This document shows positions 1 through 5,873 of a DNA stretch of 12,673 bases, piece by piece. Origin of the DNA: Elusimicrobiota bacterium (lineage in GTDB: Bacteria > Elusimicrobiota > Elusimicrobia > UBA1565 > UBA9628); assembly GCA_023700845.1 (NCBI GenBank), contig JAMPYD010000025.1, forward strand, positions 1 to 12,673. The letters run 5' to 3'. The stretch's first letter is position 1; every line of letters begins with the position of its first letter. Under the pieces are notes generated by a model. It was not told where the DNA came from, did no database searches, and saw nothing but the letters and a program-made list of their open reading frames with translations. The translations under genes and the position numbers were made by a program.

Positions 1-389
1 AGGCGCAGGCTCGCTTCGTTGCCCTCCGTGACGCGCGCGAGGACCTGCTTGAGGCCGGCGGATTTTCCGGCGGCGAGGATCGCCTCGAGAAGCGCCCCTC
101 CGACGCCGGCGCCGCGCGCCTTCTCGTCGATGTACACCGAAACCTCGGCGGTCCGAGCGTAGGCGCAGCGGTCGGAGTACGGGGACATCGAAGCCCAGCC
201 GACGACCTTGCCGTCCGCCTCGGCGACGATCACGGGATGAGAGGGTCCGTGAAGGGAGAACCACGCGCGCTGCTGCTCGAGCGTTTTCGGCTCGGTGTCG
301 AACGTTCCGGTCGCGCGCAGAACGGCCTGGTTGTAGATGTCCGTGATGGACGGGATATCCCGGTCCGTCGCGGGTCGAATGGCGGTCAC
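1..389 (-). CDS. GNAT N-acetyltransferase, phosphinothricin acetyltransferase type (3' end cut off)
   Basis: Partial gene: 129 codons are visible and the C-terminus lies beyond the left edge. Reading from a GTG at 389, the protein opens with an IRPAT-type strand, then DIPSITDIYNQAV and the TFDTEP segment. It continues through VVGWASMSPY and AEVSVYI to the acetyl-CoA pyrophosphate loop RGAGVGGALLEA (about residues 93-104). That order is characteristic of the COG1247/PAT branch of GNAT enzymes, which acetylate small amines such as phosphinothricin or methionine sulfoximine; the actual substrate cannot be read from sequence. The GTG start is chosen because an in-frame TAA lies four codons upstream and no ATG occurs before about residue 68. 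No good Shine-Dalgarno is present. A weak TAAACT lies 6 bases upstream of the start, matching the short-leader pattern of its neighbours. It is divergent from the 509 gene. The family assignment is firm; the substrate is unknown. Confidence 0.88.
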   Translation of the reverse strand, partial: MTAIRPATDRDIPSITDIYNQAVLRATGTFDTEPKTLEQQRAWFSLHGPSHPVIVAEADGKVVGWASMSPYSDRCAYARTAEVSVYIDEKARGAGVGGALLEAILAAGKSAGLKQVLARVTEGNEASLR

Positions 390-430
390 GCGTCCAGTTT
401 AGCATGTTGGCCCCGCGGCGCGCGAACGCC

Positions 431-478
431 CGAGAAATTATAATTAGTTATTAATTTTAAACGCTTTTTATGTATTGA
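431..478. promoter_or_regulatory. AT-rich divergent intergenic island
   Basis: The gap between the two divergent genes (390-508) is strikingly AT-rich from about 435 to 478, in a genome that is otherwise near 70 percent GC. It holds A/T tracts immediately upstream of the plus-strand -35 box, the usual position of an UP element for the RNA polymerase alpha subunit. On the minus strand it includes a perfect TATAAT at 442-437, which could serve the acetyltransferase gene, but I see no convincing -35 for it. The UP-element role is inferred from position and composition only. Confidence 0.5.
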
Positions 479-502
479 CAATAGGAGATCCGGGGCTATA
501 CT
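475..502 (+). promoter_or_regulatory. sigma70-type promoter of the 610-aa secreted protein gene
   Basis: A perfect TTGACA (475-480), a 16-base spacer and TATACT (497-502) match the housekeeping sigma consensus in 11 of 12 positions. Only 6 bases (503-508) separate the -10 box from the ATG at 509, so transcription would begin at or within a base or two of the start codon. The AT-rich stretch just upstream should strengthen it. Confidence 0.8.
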
Positions 503-508
503 AAGGCC

Positions 509-2341
509 ATGGGCCCCCTCCCCCGAATCCTCGCGTCGTTCCTGACGGTCGCCGCATATTTACCCGCGCACGCCGCGCCGCCCCCGCCCGCCGAGACCGC
601 GTTCGAAGCGCAAGCCGGAGACTTCCTGCTCAAAGCCGGCGCGGCCTTCGCGACTCATAAACAGGGAACCCCGCTGCTGGAGAAGTCGGTCCCGCTGCCC
701 CCCGCTCCCCAGGACGCCGCCCAGCTCGCGAACTATGAGGGGCTCAAGGCCCTGCTCGTCTCGGCGAGCCGCGCCCAGGAAGGCTGCCAGGCGCCCTGCA
801 CCGACCCGGCGGAGATCGCCCTCTACCGCGGCAAGATCGAGCTGATCGCCGGGAAGAAGCTCGGCCTGAAGCCCGAGGGAGTGAGGGCAGCCGTCGAGAA
901 TTATATGCCGAAGGGCGTGCCGCGCATTCGAACCGCCGCCGCGTCGGCCGACCGCGAATCCCGCCTGCTCGAGGCCGAGGTCGTGCAGAAGATGCTGCAG
1001 ACCTCCGGCGTGGCGGCCGACGTGCGCAAAGGGCTCGGCCGGAAGGCGCTCGATCTTGCCGAGGCGCTCGGCCGCACGCAGGAGATCAAGGCCGACGCCC
1101 AGGGCTTCGCCGTGATGCCGGACGGCCAGCGCCGCCAGATGACGCCCGAGCAGATCGCCGCGCTCAACCGCATTCCCGCCGCGCAAGCCTCCTACCTGCG
1201 GCGCCTGGCCAAGTCGCCCCCGCCGCCCCCGCCCCTCACCGCGCAGCAGAGGTCCGACGCCGCCATGAAGGAAGCCGATCAGATGATCGAGGCCGAGCCC
1301 GGCCGCGTCCGCAGCGCCCTTCATTACTGGAAGTCCGAATCCCAGAACGCCGGCGGCAATCCCCTGTGGAGGGGCTACGCGTACTTCAACCGCGGACTGC
1401 TCTCGATCAGCGGCCTGGCCGACGTCGAGGAAAGCGCGGCGCGACTCGGCTACGCCAGCGCGAGCTCGGACGTCACGACGCGCCGCACGGTGTGGGAGGG
1501 CTTCAAGACCGTCGGCAACGCCGGCCTGTTCGCCGCCAACTTCGTCGGCCTGTCGGGCGGCGCGACCGTCCTGAAGAGCGCCAAGGCGCTCGAAAATCCC
1601 GTCGTGATCGAAGGCGTCGAGAAGCTGACGCTGGCCGGCACCAAGAAGGTCCTCGCGCGCTCCGCCGACGTCTCCGAAACCGTCACGACGGCCCTGGCCA
1701 CGGGCGGCAAGCGCAACTACGAGGCCGCGACCGCGGCGATGAACGATTACGCCCGCACGAACCTGAACAACGTCATCCGCGTCGAGCAGGGCGGGAAGAT
1801 GGGCCAGGCCGATTTCATCGCCAGCGAGATGAAGATCGCCTACAGCCCCCTCGTCGGCGAGTCGCACGAGTTCGCCCACGCGGCCCAGATGTTCATGAAC
1901 CGCGCCAACGCGCTGGAGATCACCGCGCACCGCGCGAACACGACGGTGCAGGCGCTCAAACCGGCGCAAGTCGAGGAGGCCATGGCGCTCGCCTCGCGCT
2001 TCGAGAAGGGCTACTACATGCATCACGAGGCGCAGGCCCTGCGCAGCTCGGGCATCCTCGGGCTGTTCCCCGGCTCCAACTACGGGACCAAGCTCGCCGC
2101 CAACGGCCAAGAGCTCACGCGGGCCATGCTGGGCGCGCCCCGGTGGGAGTTCACCCGCGGCCAGAAGGTGTTCGGGGCCCTGTCCGGCCTCGGCGACAGC
2201 CAGGTCAAGATCGCCGCGAGCATCGTCCCCGTGTTCAACGCGCCTTACGTCAAGGACATGGGCGGCCAGGCTCTCGATATCATCTCGACGGGAGCCAACG
2301 ACCTCCTCCTGCCGGCCCCGACCTCCGGAGAACGGCGTTGA
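509..2341 (+). CDS. Secreted HExxH protein with shared N-terminal domain (putative metallopeptidase effector)
   Basis: A 610-aa protein I cannot assign to a named family. It begins with a signal peptide (about residues 1-22, likely cut near AHA/A), so it should be exported. Residues about 30-235 form an Ala-rich helical domain shared with the 563-aa protein at 3570-5261: GCQAPC cysteines at 93 and 97, ALYRGKIEL, an EAEVVQKML helix, and MTPEQIAALNRIP. A six-proline run (237-242) acts as linker. The remaining 370 residues differ from the paralogue and contain GESHEFAHAAQMF, with HExxH at 453-457, and HHEAQAL with Glu507 as a possible third ligand. Together these suggest a zincin-type metallopeptidase domain. 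Family knowledge gives the HExxH logic; activity is inferred, and HExxH can occur by chance. No Shine-Dalgarno is present; a strong promoter ends 6 bases upstream. The stop overlaps the start of the next small gene. Gene reality is near certain; function is tentative. Confidence 0.85.
   Translation: MGPLPRILASFLTVAAYLPAHAAPPPPAETAFEAQAGDFLLKAGAAFATHKQGTPLLEKSVPLPPAPQDAAQLANYEGLKALLVSASRAQEGCQAPCTDPAEIALYRGKIELIAGKKLGLKPEGVRAAVENYMPKGVPRIRTAAASADRESRLLEAEVVQKMLQTSGVAADVRKGLGRKALDLAEALGRTQEIKADAQGFAVMPDGQRRQMTPEQIAALNRIPAAQASYLRRLAKSPPPPPPLTAQQRSDAAMKEADQMIEAEPGRVRSALHYWKSESQNAGGNPLWRGYAYFNRGLLSISGLADVEESAARLGYASASSDVTTRRTVWEGFKTVGNAGLFAANFVGLSGGATVLKSAKALENPVVIEGVEKLTLAGTKKVLARSADVSETVTTALATGGKRNYEAATAAMNDYARTNLNNVIRVEQGGKMGQADFIASEMKIAYSPLVGESHEFAHAAQMFMNRANALEITAHRANTTVQALKPAQVEEAMALASRFEKGYYMHHEAQALRSSGILGLFPGSNYGTKLAANGQELTRAMLGAPRWEFTRGQKVFGALSGLGDSQVKIAASIVPVFNAPYVKDMGGQALDIISTGANDLLLPAPTSGERR
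2327..2330 (+). promoter_or_regulatory. Shine-Dalgarno GGAG deciding the TTG start at 2338
   Basis: GGAG sits 7 bases upstream of a TTG codon whose last two bases form part of the TGA stop of the preceding gene (TTGA overlap). It lies inside the last codons of the 610-aa protein and supports the small downstream gene as real and translationally coupled. Confidence 0.6.
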
Positions 2342-2550
2342 TCGCGGCGGCTCTCTGCGCCGCGGGCGGGCTCGCCCTGGCCGGCGGCGGCTACTATCTC
2401 GTCCGATCGAGCGAGGTTCCGCCGGGCGACACCTCGTTCGCCGGCCTGCTGTCGAATCGCTCCCTGCGGTTCGCGGGCGGCTGGGTGGGGCTGTTCCTGG
2501 GGCTTCTGCTCGCCTTCGTCGGGGCCCCGATGGTGTACTTGACGCCTTAG
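2338..2550 (+). CDS. Small two-helix membrane protein coupled to the HExxH protein
   Basis: A 70-aa frame from TTG at 2338 to TAG at 2550; it was easy to miss because it lacks an early ATG. The start overlaps the stop of the 610-aa gene by four bases and has GGAG 7 bases upstream. The product has a first hydrophobic segment (about residues 2-22, Ala/Gly/Leu-rich, ending YYLV) and a polar loop (RSSEVPPGDTSFAG). A second strongly hydrophobic segment (about 46-67, GGWVGLFLGLLLAFVGAP) follows. No family is recognised. Tight coupling to a putative secreted enzyme makes it a candidate immunity, anchoring or export partner; this is inference from position alone. An alternative is an ordinary small membrane protein of unrelated role. 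Confidence 0.65.
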   Translation: MIAAALCAAGGLALAGGGYYLVRSSEVPPGDTSFAGLLSNRSLRFAGGWVGLFLGLLLAFVGAPMVYLTP

Positions 2551-2566
2551 CAGGATTCGCTATCAT
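2539..2566 (+). promoter_or_regulatory. Promoter of the 88-aa membrane protein / tilS pair
   Basis: TTGACG (2539-2544), a 16-base spacer and TATCAT (2561-2566) form a good sigma70-like promoter. It straddles the last codons and stop of the preceding small gene. Only 6 bases lie between the -10 box and the ATG at 2573, again implying a leaderless transcript. Confidence 0.65.
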
Positions 2567-2572
2567 AGCCCG

Positions 2573-2839
2573 ATGACCGCCCCCCGCGCCGCCCTGACCG
2601 CGCTGTATCTTCCGGTCCTGATCATCCTGCTGTCCTTGATTTACAAGACCGCCTGGCTTCTCGCCCACGGCGAGAGAGCGGGGCTGTATCTCTTCCCTTA
2701 CTCGATCGCGCTGTACCTCGTCGGGCGGCGCGCGCGGCGCGCCTGGCGCGGCGAGCTCGAGCGGCCCTGGCTCGACGCGTCCCTGCTCGCGGTCGCCGGG
2801 GGCCTGTGGGCGTTCCTCGTGCTCTCCCAATTCCGTTGA
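2573..2839 (+). CDS. Small hypothetical membrane protein (88 aa)
   Basis: No family is recognised. About three hydrophobic segments are visible: residues 8-30 (LYLPVLIILLSLIYKTAW), 38-50 (GLYLFPYSIALYLV) and 68-86 (DASLLAVAGGLWAFLVL). A very basic loop, VGRRARRAWRGEL, lies between the second and third and probably faces the cytoplasm. The ATG start is fixed by the promoter ending 6 bases upstream; there is no Shine-Dalgarno. Its TGA stop overlaps the probable TTG start of tilS, so the two genes should be co-translated. Nothing in the sequence links it functionally to lysidine synthesis. Confidence 0.75.
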   Translation: MTAPRAALTALYLPVLIILLSLIYKTAWLLAHGERAGLYLFPYSIALYLVGRRARRAWRGELERPWLDASLLAVAGGLWAFLVLSQFR

Positions 2840-3573
2840 AGCGCCGGGAATTCGCCGCACGGGTCTGGTCCAAGCTGATGGCCTTCGAGGCCGAGCAGCG
2901 CCTGCTGACGCCGCGGCGGAAAGTGCTGGCCGCGGTCTCGGGCGGCCCGGATTCGGTGTGCCTCGCGCACTGGCTGTCGGTGCAGGCGCGCAAGAAAGGC
3001 CTGGCCGTCTCCCTCGTCCACGTCCATCACGGCCTGCGCGGGCGCGCCGCGGACGCCGACGCGCGCTTCGTCGTGAAGCTGGGGGCCGAGCTCGGTCTGC
3101 CCGTCGCGATCGTCCGCGCGCCGGTGCGCGCGCTGGCCGCCAGGCGCGGGCTCGGCCTCGAGGAGGCCGGACGCAAGGAGCGCTACCGCGTGCTCGGCGA
3201 GCGGGCGCGCCGCGGGCGCTTCACGGCGGTCGCGACCGGACACCAGCTCGACGACCAGGCCGAGACCGTGCTCCTGCACCTTCTGCGCGGCACGAGCCTC
3301 GAGGGGCTGGGCGGCATTCCCGTCCGGCGTCCTCTTCGTCCCGGCGTGGAGCTGATCCGTCCCCTTCTGCCGCTGACGCGCGCCGAGGTCCTGCTCTACC
3401 TCAAGATGCACGGGCTCGCTTGGCGGGAGGACGCGAGCAACGCCGACCCGAAGTTCACACGCAACTGGGTGCGCCGCGACATCCTCCCGCGGCTCGAGAA
3501 GCGCGCGCCCGGGCTGAAGCGGCGCCTCGCCGCGATCGCGGCCAAGGTCCGGGCCGCCACGGGCCGAGCCTAA
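2836..3573 (+). CDS. tilS: tRNA(Ile)-lysidine synthetase, short form
   Basis: TilS uses ATP to attach lysine to C34 of the CAU-anticodon tRNA-Ile, changing its decoding from AUG to AUA and its charging from Met to Ile. The PP-loop ATP-binding motif SGGPDS is at residues 35-40, followed by the family motifs VHHGLRG, GLGLEEAGRKERY and TGHQLDDQAETVLLHLLRG (134-152). RPLLPLTRAEVLLYL and REDASNADPKFTRNWVRRDILPRLE then complete the conserved core. The protein ends at 245 aa, soon after the catalytic N-terminal domain, so the C-terminal tRNA-binding domain of longer homologues such as the E. coli enzyme is missing. The TTG at 2836 is chosen for its TTGA overlap with the upstream stop; GTG 2806 and ATG 2878 are alternatives, and none has a clear Shine-Dalgarno. 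It is cytoplasmic and essential in most bacteria. The 3' end overlaps the convergent gene by 4 bases. Confidence 0.92.
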   Translation: MKRREFAARVWSKLMAFEAEQRLLTPRRKVLAAVSGGPDSVCLAHWLSVQARKKGLAVSLVHVHHGLRGRAADADARFVVKLGAELGLPVAIVRAPVRALAARRGLGLEEAGRKERYRVLGERARRGRFTAVATGHQLDDQAETVLLHLLRGTSLEGLGGIPVRRPLRPGVELIRPLLPLTRAEVLLYLKMHGLAWREDASNADPKFTRNWVRRDILPRLEKRAPGLKRRLAAIAAKVRAATGRA

Positions 3574-5261
3574 GGCGCCGTCGGACCGCCGAGGATATAC
3601 TCGAAGATGTTTCCGCCCGTCGCGCTGGCGGCGGCGGAAGCCGGGATGAAGCCGACCGCGGTCGTGATGAGCGGGTCGAGCACGACGCGCCGTCCCCACA
3701 TCCGGGTCCTGGGCCACTTATTCATGATGAAGCGGGTCTCGTCCGCCGCGGTGGCCATGCGCGCCTCGAAGATGGTCATGACCTTGGTTTCCGCGTTGTA
3801 GACCGCGCGGACGATGACGATGTCGCCGGAGCCGTTGGTCGTCATCTGGGCGGCGGACTTGAACCAGCTGTAGGCCCCGGTCACCTCGTGCCGGGCGAAG
3901 AGGCCCTGCGCCTGCCCCTGAAAGACGACGAGCGCGTCCTTGGGCGCGACGCCGGACAGGATCTGCTGCCACTTGGTCTCGATCACCCTGCGCGAGGCGT
4001 ACACGAAGGACTCGGTCGTGGCCGCGAGGCGCCCGCTTCCCTGGATCGACGCCACGGACTCCGACTTCGTCGTGTGCACGATGATATTGGCCTTCCCCCC
4101 GCTCTCGCGGCCGAGCCAGGTGGCCTCTTCCCGGGTGAGCGGCTGCGTGAGGCTCTTGCGCTCCAGCTCGGCGATTCGCGCGGCCGTCTCCGGGGGGATC
4201 GGAGGCTTGCCCCGGAAGATCGAGGCGACCTTGCCGCCGGTCCAGGCCGCCGCGTCCGAGAGCTTGGTCACCTGGGCGACCTTGGCCCAGGCCGACGCGG
4301 GGATGAAGCCCGCGGCGGCCAGGAAGCCGTTGCCCGCCACCGCGCCGGCGTCCTTGACCGCCTGCCACTTGCTGACGTCCGGGTCGGCGGCGCTCTGCGA
4401 GAGCGCGAAGGTGCTCTCCTCGAACTTGTCCAGGTTGAACGCCTCGAGGAAGGCGACCATGGTCGCCGCCCCCATGCGGCCGAGCTCGCTGGTCTTGGGG
4501 TTCTCGCCGATCGCGTCCCAGCGCGCCCGGGCCTGCGCGATGAGCCCCGTCTCGTTCTTCGGCGGCTCGACGACGGGAGGAGGAGGCGGAGGCGCCGAGG
4601 CCCGCCGCCTGAGGCTCTCGGCCTGGGCCCGCGGTATGGCGTTGAGCGCCGCGATCTGCTCGGCGGACATCGTCCGGGACCCGCCGGGGCCGGCGCCGCC
4701 GGGGACCGCGCCGCCGGCGTCGATCAAGGTCGACTTGCCGAGAGCGTCGGCCAGGGCCAGCGCGCGACGGGTCATGCCTTCGCGCAGCTGCCCCGAGATG
4801 CGCCCGTCGGCGATCAGCTTCTCGAGGACCTTGCCCTCGATGAGCTTGTCCCCGGCGGGGATCGGACCCTGAGGATAATCCGCGGGACGCAGACGCGGCC
4901 TGCCGTCCGGAACGTAGCGCTTGATCGCCGCCGCCGCTTCCTGGGCGTTCAGGCCCAGCCCCGCGCCGACCATCTCGACCTTGCCCTTGTAGACCAGAGC
5001 GTCCGACACCTGGGAGCACGGCAGCACGCAGCCGATCTGGATTTCCCGCGCGGACTGGAGGACCAGGCGAAGCTCCTCGAGGCTCGCGTCGCCCGCGGCC
5101 GGAAGACGCGCGGCGGAATCGACCGTGGGATCGCCCTGGGCATGCGCGAGGAAATTGGCCTTCGCGGCCGCCCGCAGGGCGGCCAGGTCGGCGGAGGGCG
5201 CCGGCTCGACGCAAAAGGCGGGCATGGCCGCCAGGAGAAGTACGAAGGAGGGGGCGATCAT
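3570..5261 (-). CDS. Secreted paralogue of the 610-aa protein with a distinct C-terminal domain (possible ADP-ribosyltransferase-like fold)
   Basis: A 563-aa protein of no named family. A short hydrophobic N-terminus (about residues 1-17) resembles a signal peptide but lacks the usual basic residues, so export is probable rather than certain. Residues about 25-222 match the N-terminal part of the 609-codon gene at 509: GCVLPC (Cys78, Cys82), LVYKGKVEM, YVPDGRPRLR, EGKVLEKLI, MSAEQIAALNAIP, then a six-proline linker (224-229). After a helical middle, the C-terminus reads NIIVHTTKSESVASIQGSG and FVYAS (His396, Tyr421), with later strands ending IFEAR (Glu499). That spacing recalls the H-Y-E pattern of ADP-ribosyltransferases, but this is a weak motif argument. 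The first in-frame start after a stop codon is the ATG at 5261, and the leader is very short. Its stop overlaps that of convergent tilS. The gene is certain; the enzymatic role is speculative. Confidence 0.82.
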   Translation of the reverse strand: MIAPSFVLLLAAMPAFCVEPAPSADLAALRAAAKANFLAHAQGDPTVDSAARLPAAGDASLEELRLVLQSAREIQIGCVLPCSQVSDALVYKGKVEMVGAGLGLNAQEAAAAIKRYVPDGRPRLRPADYPQGPIPAGDKLIEGKVLEKLIADGRISGQLREGMTRRALALADALGKSTLIDAGGAVPGGAGPGGSRTMSAEQIAALNAIPRAQAESLRRRASAPPPPPPVVEPPKNETGLIAQARARWDAIGENPKTSELGRMGAATMVAFLEAFNLDKFEESTFALSQSAADPDVSKWQAVKDAGAVAGNGFLAAAGFIPASAWAKVAQVTKLSDAAAWTGGKVASIFRGKPPIPPETAARIAELERKSLTQPLTREEATWLGRESGGKANIIVHTTKSESVASIQGSGRLAATTESFVYASRRVIETKWQQILSGVAPKDALVVFQGQAQGLFARHEVTGAYSWFKSAAQMTTNGSGDIVIVRAVYNAETKVMTIFEARMATAADETRFIMNKWPRTRMWGRRVVLDPLITTAVGFIPASAAASATGGNIFEYILGGPTAP

Positions 5262-5275
5262 CGAGGCCTCGCCTC

Positions 5276-5304
5276 AGTATGACCCCCGAGACTCCGGGAG
5301 TCAA
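5276..5304 (-). promoter_or_regulatory. Promoter of the 563-aa secreted protein gene
   Basis: On the minus strand, TTGACT (5304-5299), a 17-base spacer and CATACT (5281-5276) form a sigma70-like promoter. The ATG at 5261 follows the -10 box by 14 bases, leaving a leader of roughly 6-8 bases. It resembles the promoter of its paralogue at 509 (TTGACA / TATACT). Confidence 0.65.
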
Positions 5305-5310
5305 TGGGGG
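5283..5310. repeat. Inverted repeat inside the 5261 promoter
   Basis: An imperfect palindrome: five C, then GACTCC, one central G, GGAGTC, then five G (arms 5283-5295 and 5297-5310 with a short asymmetric bulge). It covers the -35 box and most of the spacer, a natural place for a repressor operator. On the plus strand it is followed after six bases by TTTTT (5317-5321), so it could alternatively be an intrinsic terminator for rightward (antisense) transcription. On the minus strand no T-run follows it. Confidence 0.45.
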
Positions 5311-5333
5311 CTGATCTTTTTACGGAATTTTAA

Positions 5334-5873
5334 TTATGGGCGGGAAAGGACGATTTTAAAGGACTTCAGGACCGGCGGGTCGTAGGGCCGGTCGATCCCG
5401 TCCTTCGTCTCGCGCGGCACGGCCGCGATGGCCTTGGCGACCTCGAGCCCCTCGATGAGCTCGCCGAAGATCGTGTGGCGCCCGTCGAGGTCGGGCTGGG
5501 GCGCGAGCGTGATGAAGAACTGGGTCTGGGAGGTGCCGGGGCCCCAGCTCGCCATGCCGAGCAGGCCGGGCTTGTCGAAGCGGTCCCCGGGGCGGATCTC
5601 GTCGGGCACCGGAAGCTTGGGGTCGCCGTGGCCGGTCCCGGCCGGATCGCCGGTCTGGATCAGGAAGCCCGGCGCGACGCGGTGGAAGACGAGGCCGTTG
5701 TAGAAGGGCTTAGGGCGGCCCGCCAGCGCGCGCAGGTGCGCGATCGTCTTCGGCGCGCGGTCCGGATACAGGCGCGCCACCATGCGGCCCTTCGAGGTCT
5801 CAAGCACGGCGAACGGACCCGCCTGGCCGCAGCCCGCGCCGAGCAGCAGCGCCGCGAGGGCGAGGCTCCTCAC
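5334..5873 (-). CDS. Cyclophilin-type peptidyl-prolyl cis-trans isomerase, probable lipoprotein
   Basis: A 179-aa protein that isomerises Xaa-Pro bonds during folding, probably outside the cytoplasm. The N-terminus (LALAALLLGAGC) is a signal sequence ending at Cys15. The residue at -3 of this lipobox is Gly rather than Leu, so lipidation is likely but not certain. Cyclophilin landmarks follow: VLETSKGRMVARLYPDRAPKT opens the fold, then FHRV (63-66) with the catalytic Arg and QTGDPAGTG (73-81). GMASWGPGTSQTQFFITL (106-123) and LDGRHTIFGEL (129-139) complete it. The loop between QTGD and the Phe motif is longer than in the smallest bacterial forms. The GTG start is set by a GTGA overlap with the nnrE stop, implying coupling. 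It is the last gene of the leftward operon; no intrinsic terminator with a U-run is visible after it. Confidence 0.92.
   Translation of the reverse strand: MRSLALAALLLGAGCGQAGPFAVLETSKGRMVARLYPDRAPKTIAHLRALAGRPKPFYNGLVFHRVAPGFLIQTGDPAGTGHGDPKLPVPDEIRPGDRFDKPGLLGMASWGPGTSQTQFFITLAPQPDLDGRHTIFGELIEGLEVAKAIAAVPRETKDGIDRPYDPPVLKSFKIVLSRP

Noticed and set aside
1366..2337. In-frame upstream extension of the 70-aa membrane gene
   Set aside because: The upstream part is an Arg-rich shadow of the 610-aa gene; hydrophobic coding character begins only after the overlap at 2338.
560..2860. Very long open frame on the minus strand opposite the 610-aa gene
   Set aside because: Arg/Gly/Ala-rich composition with no motif is a GC-rich shadow of the plus-strand gene, which has a promoter, signal peptide and a clear paralogue.
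2958..5282. 774-codon plus-strand open frame across tilS and the 563-aa gene
   Set aside because: It overlaps two supported genes in other frames and shows no recognisable domain or start signal.
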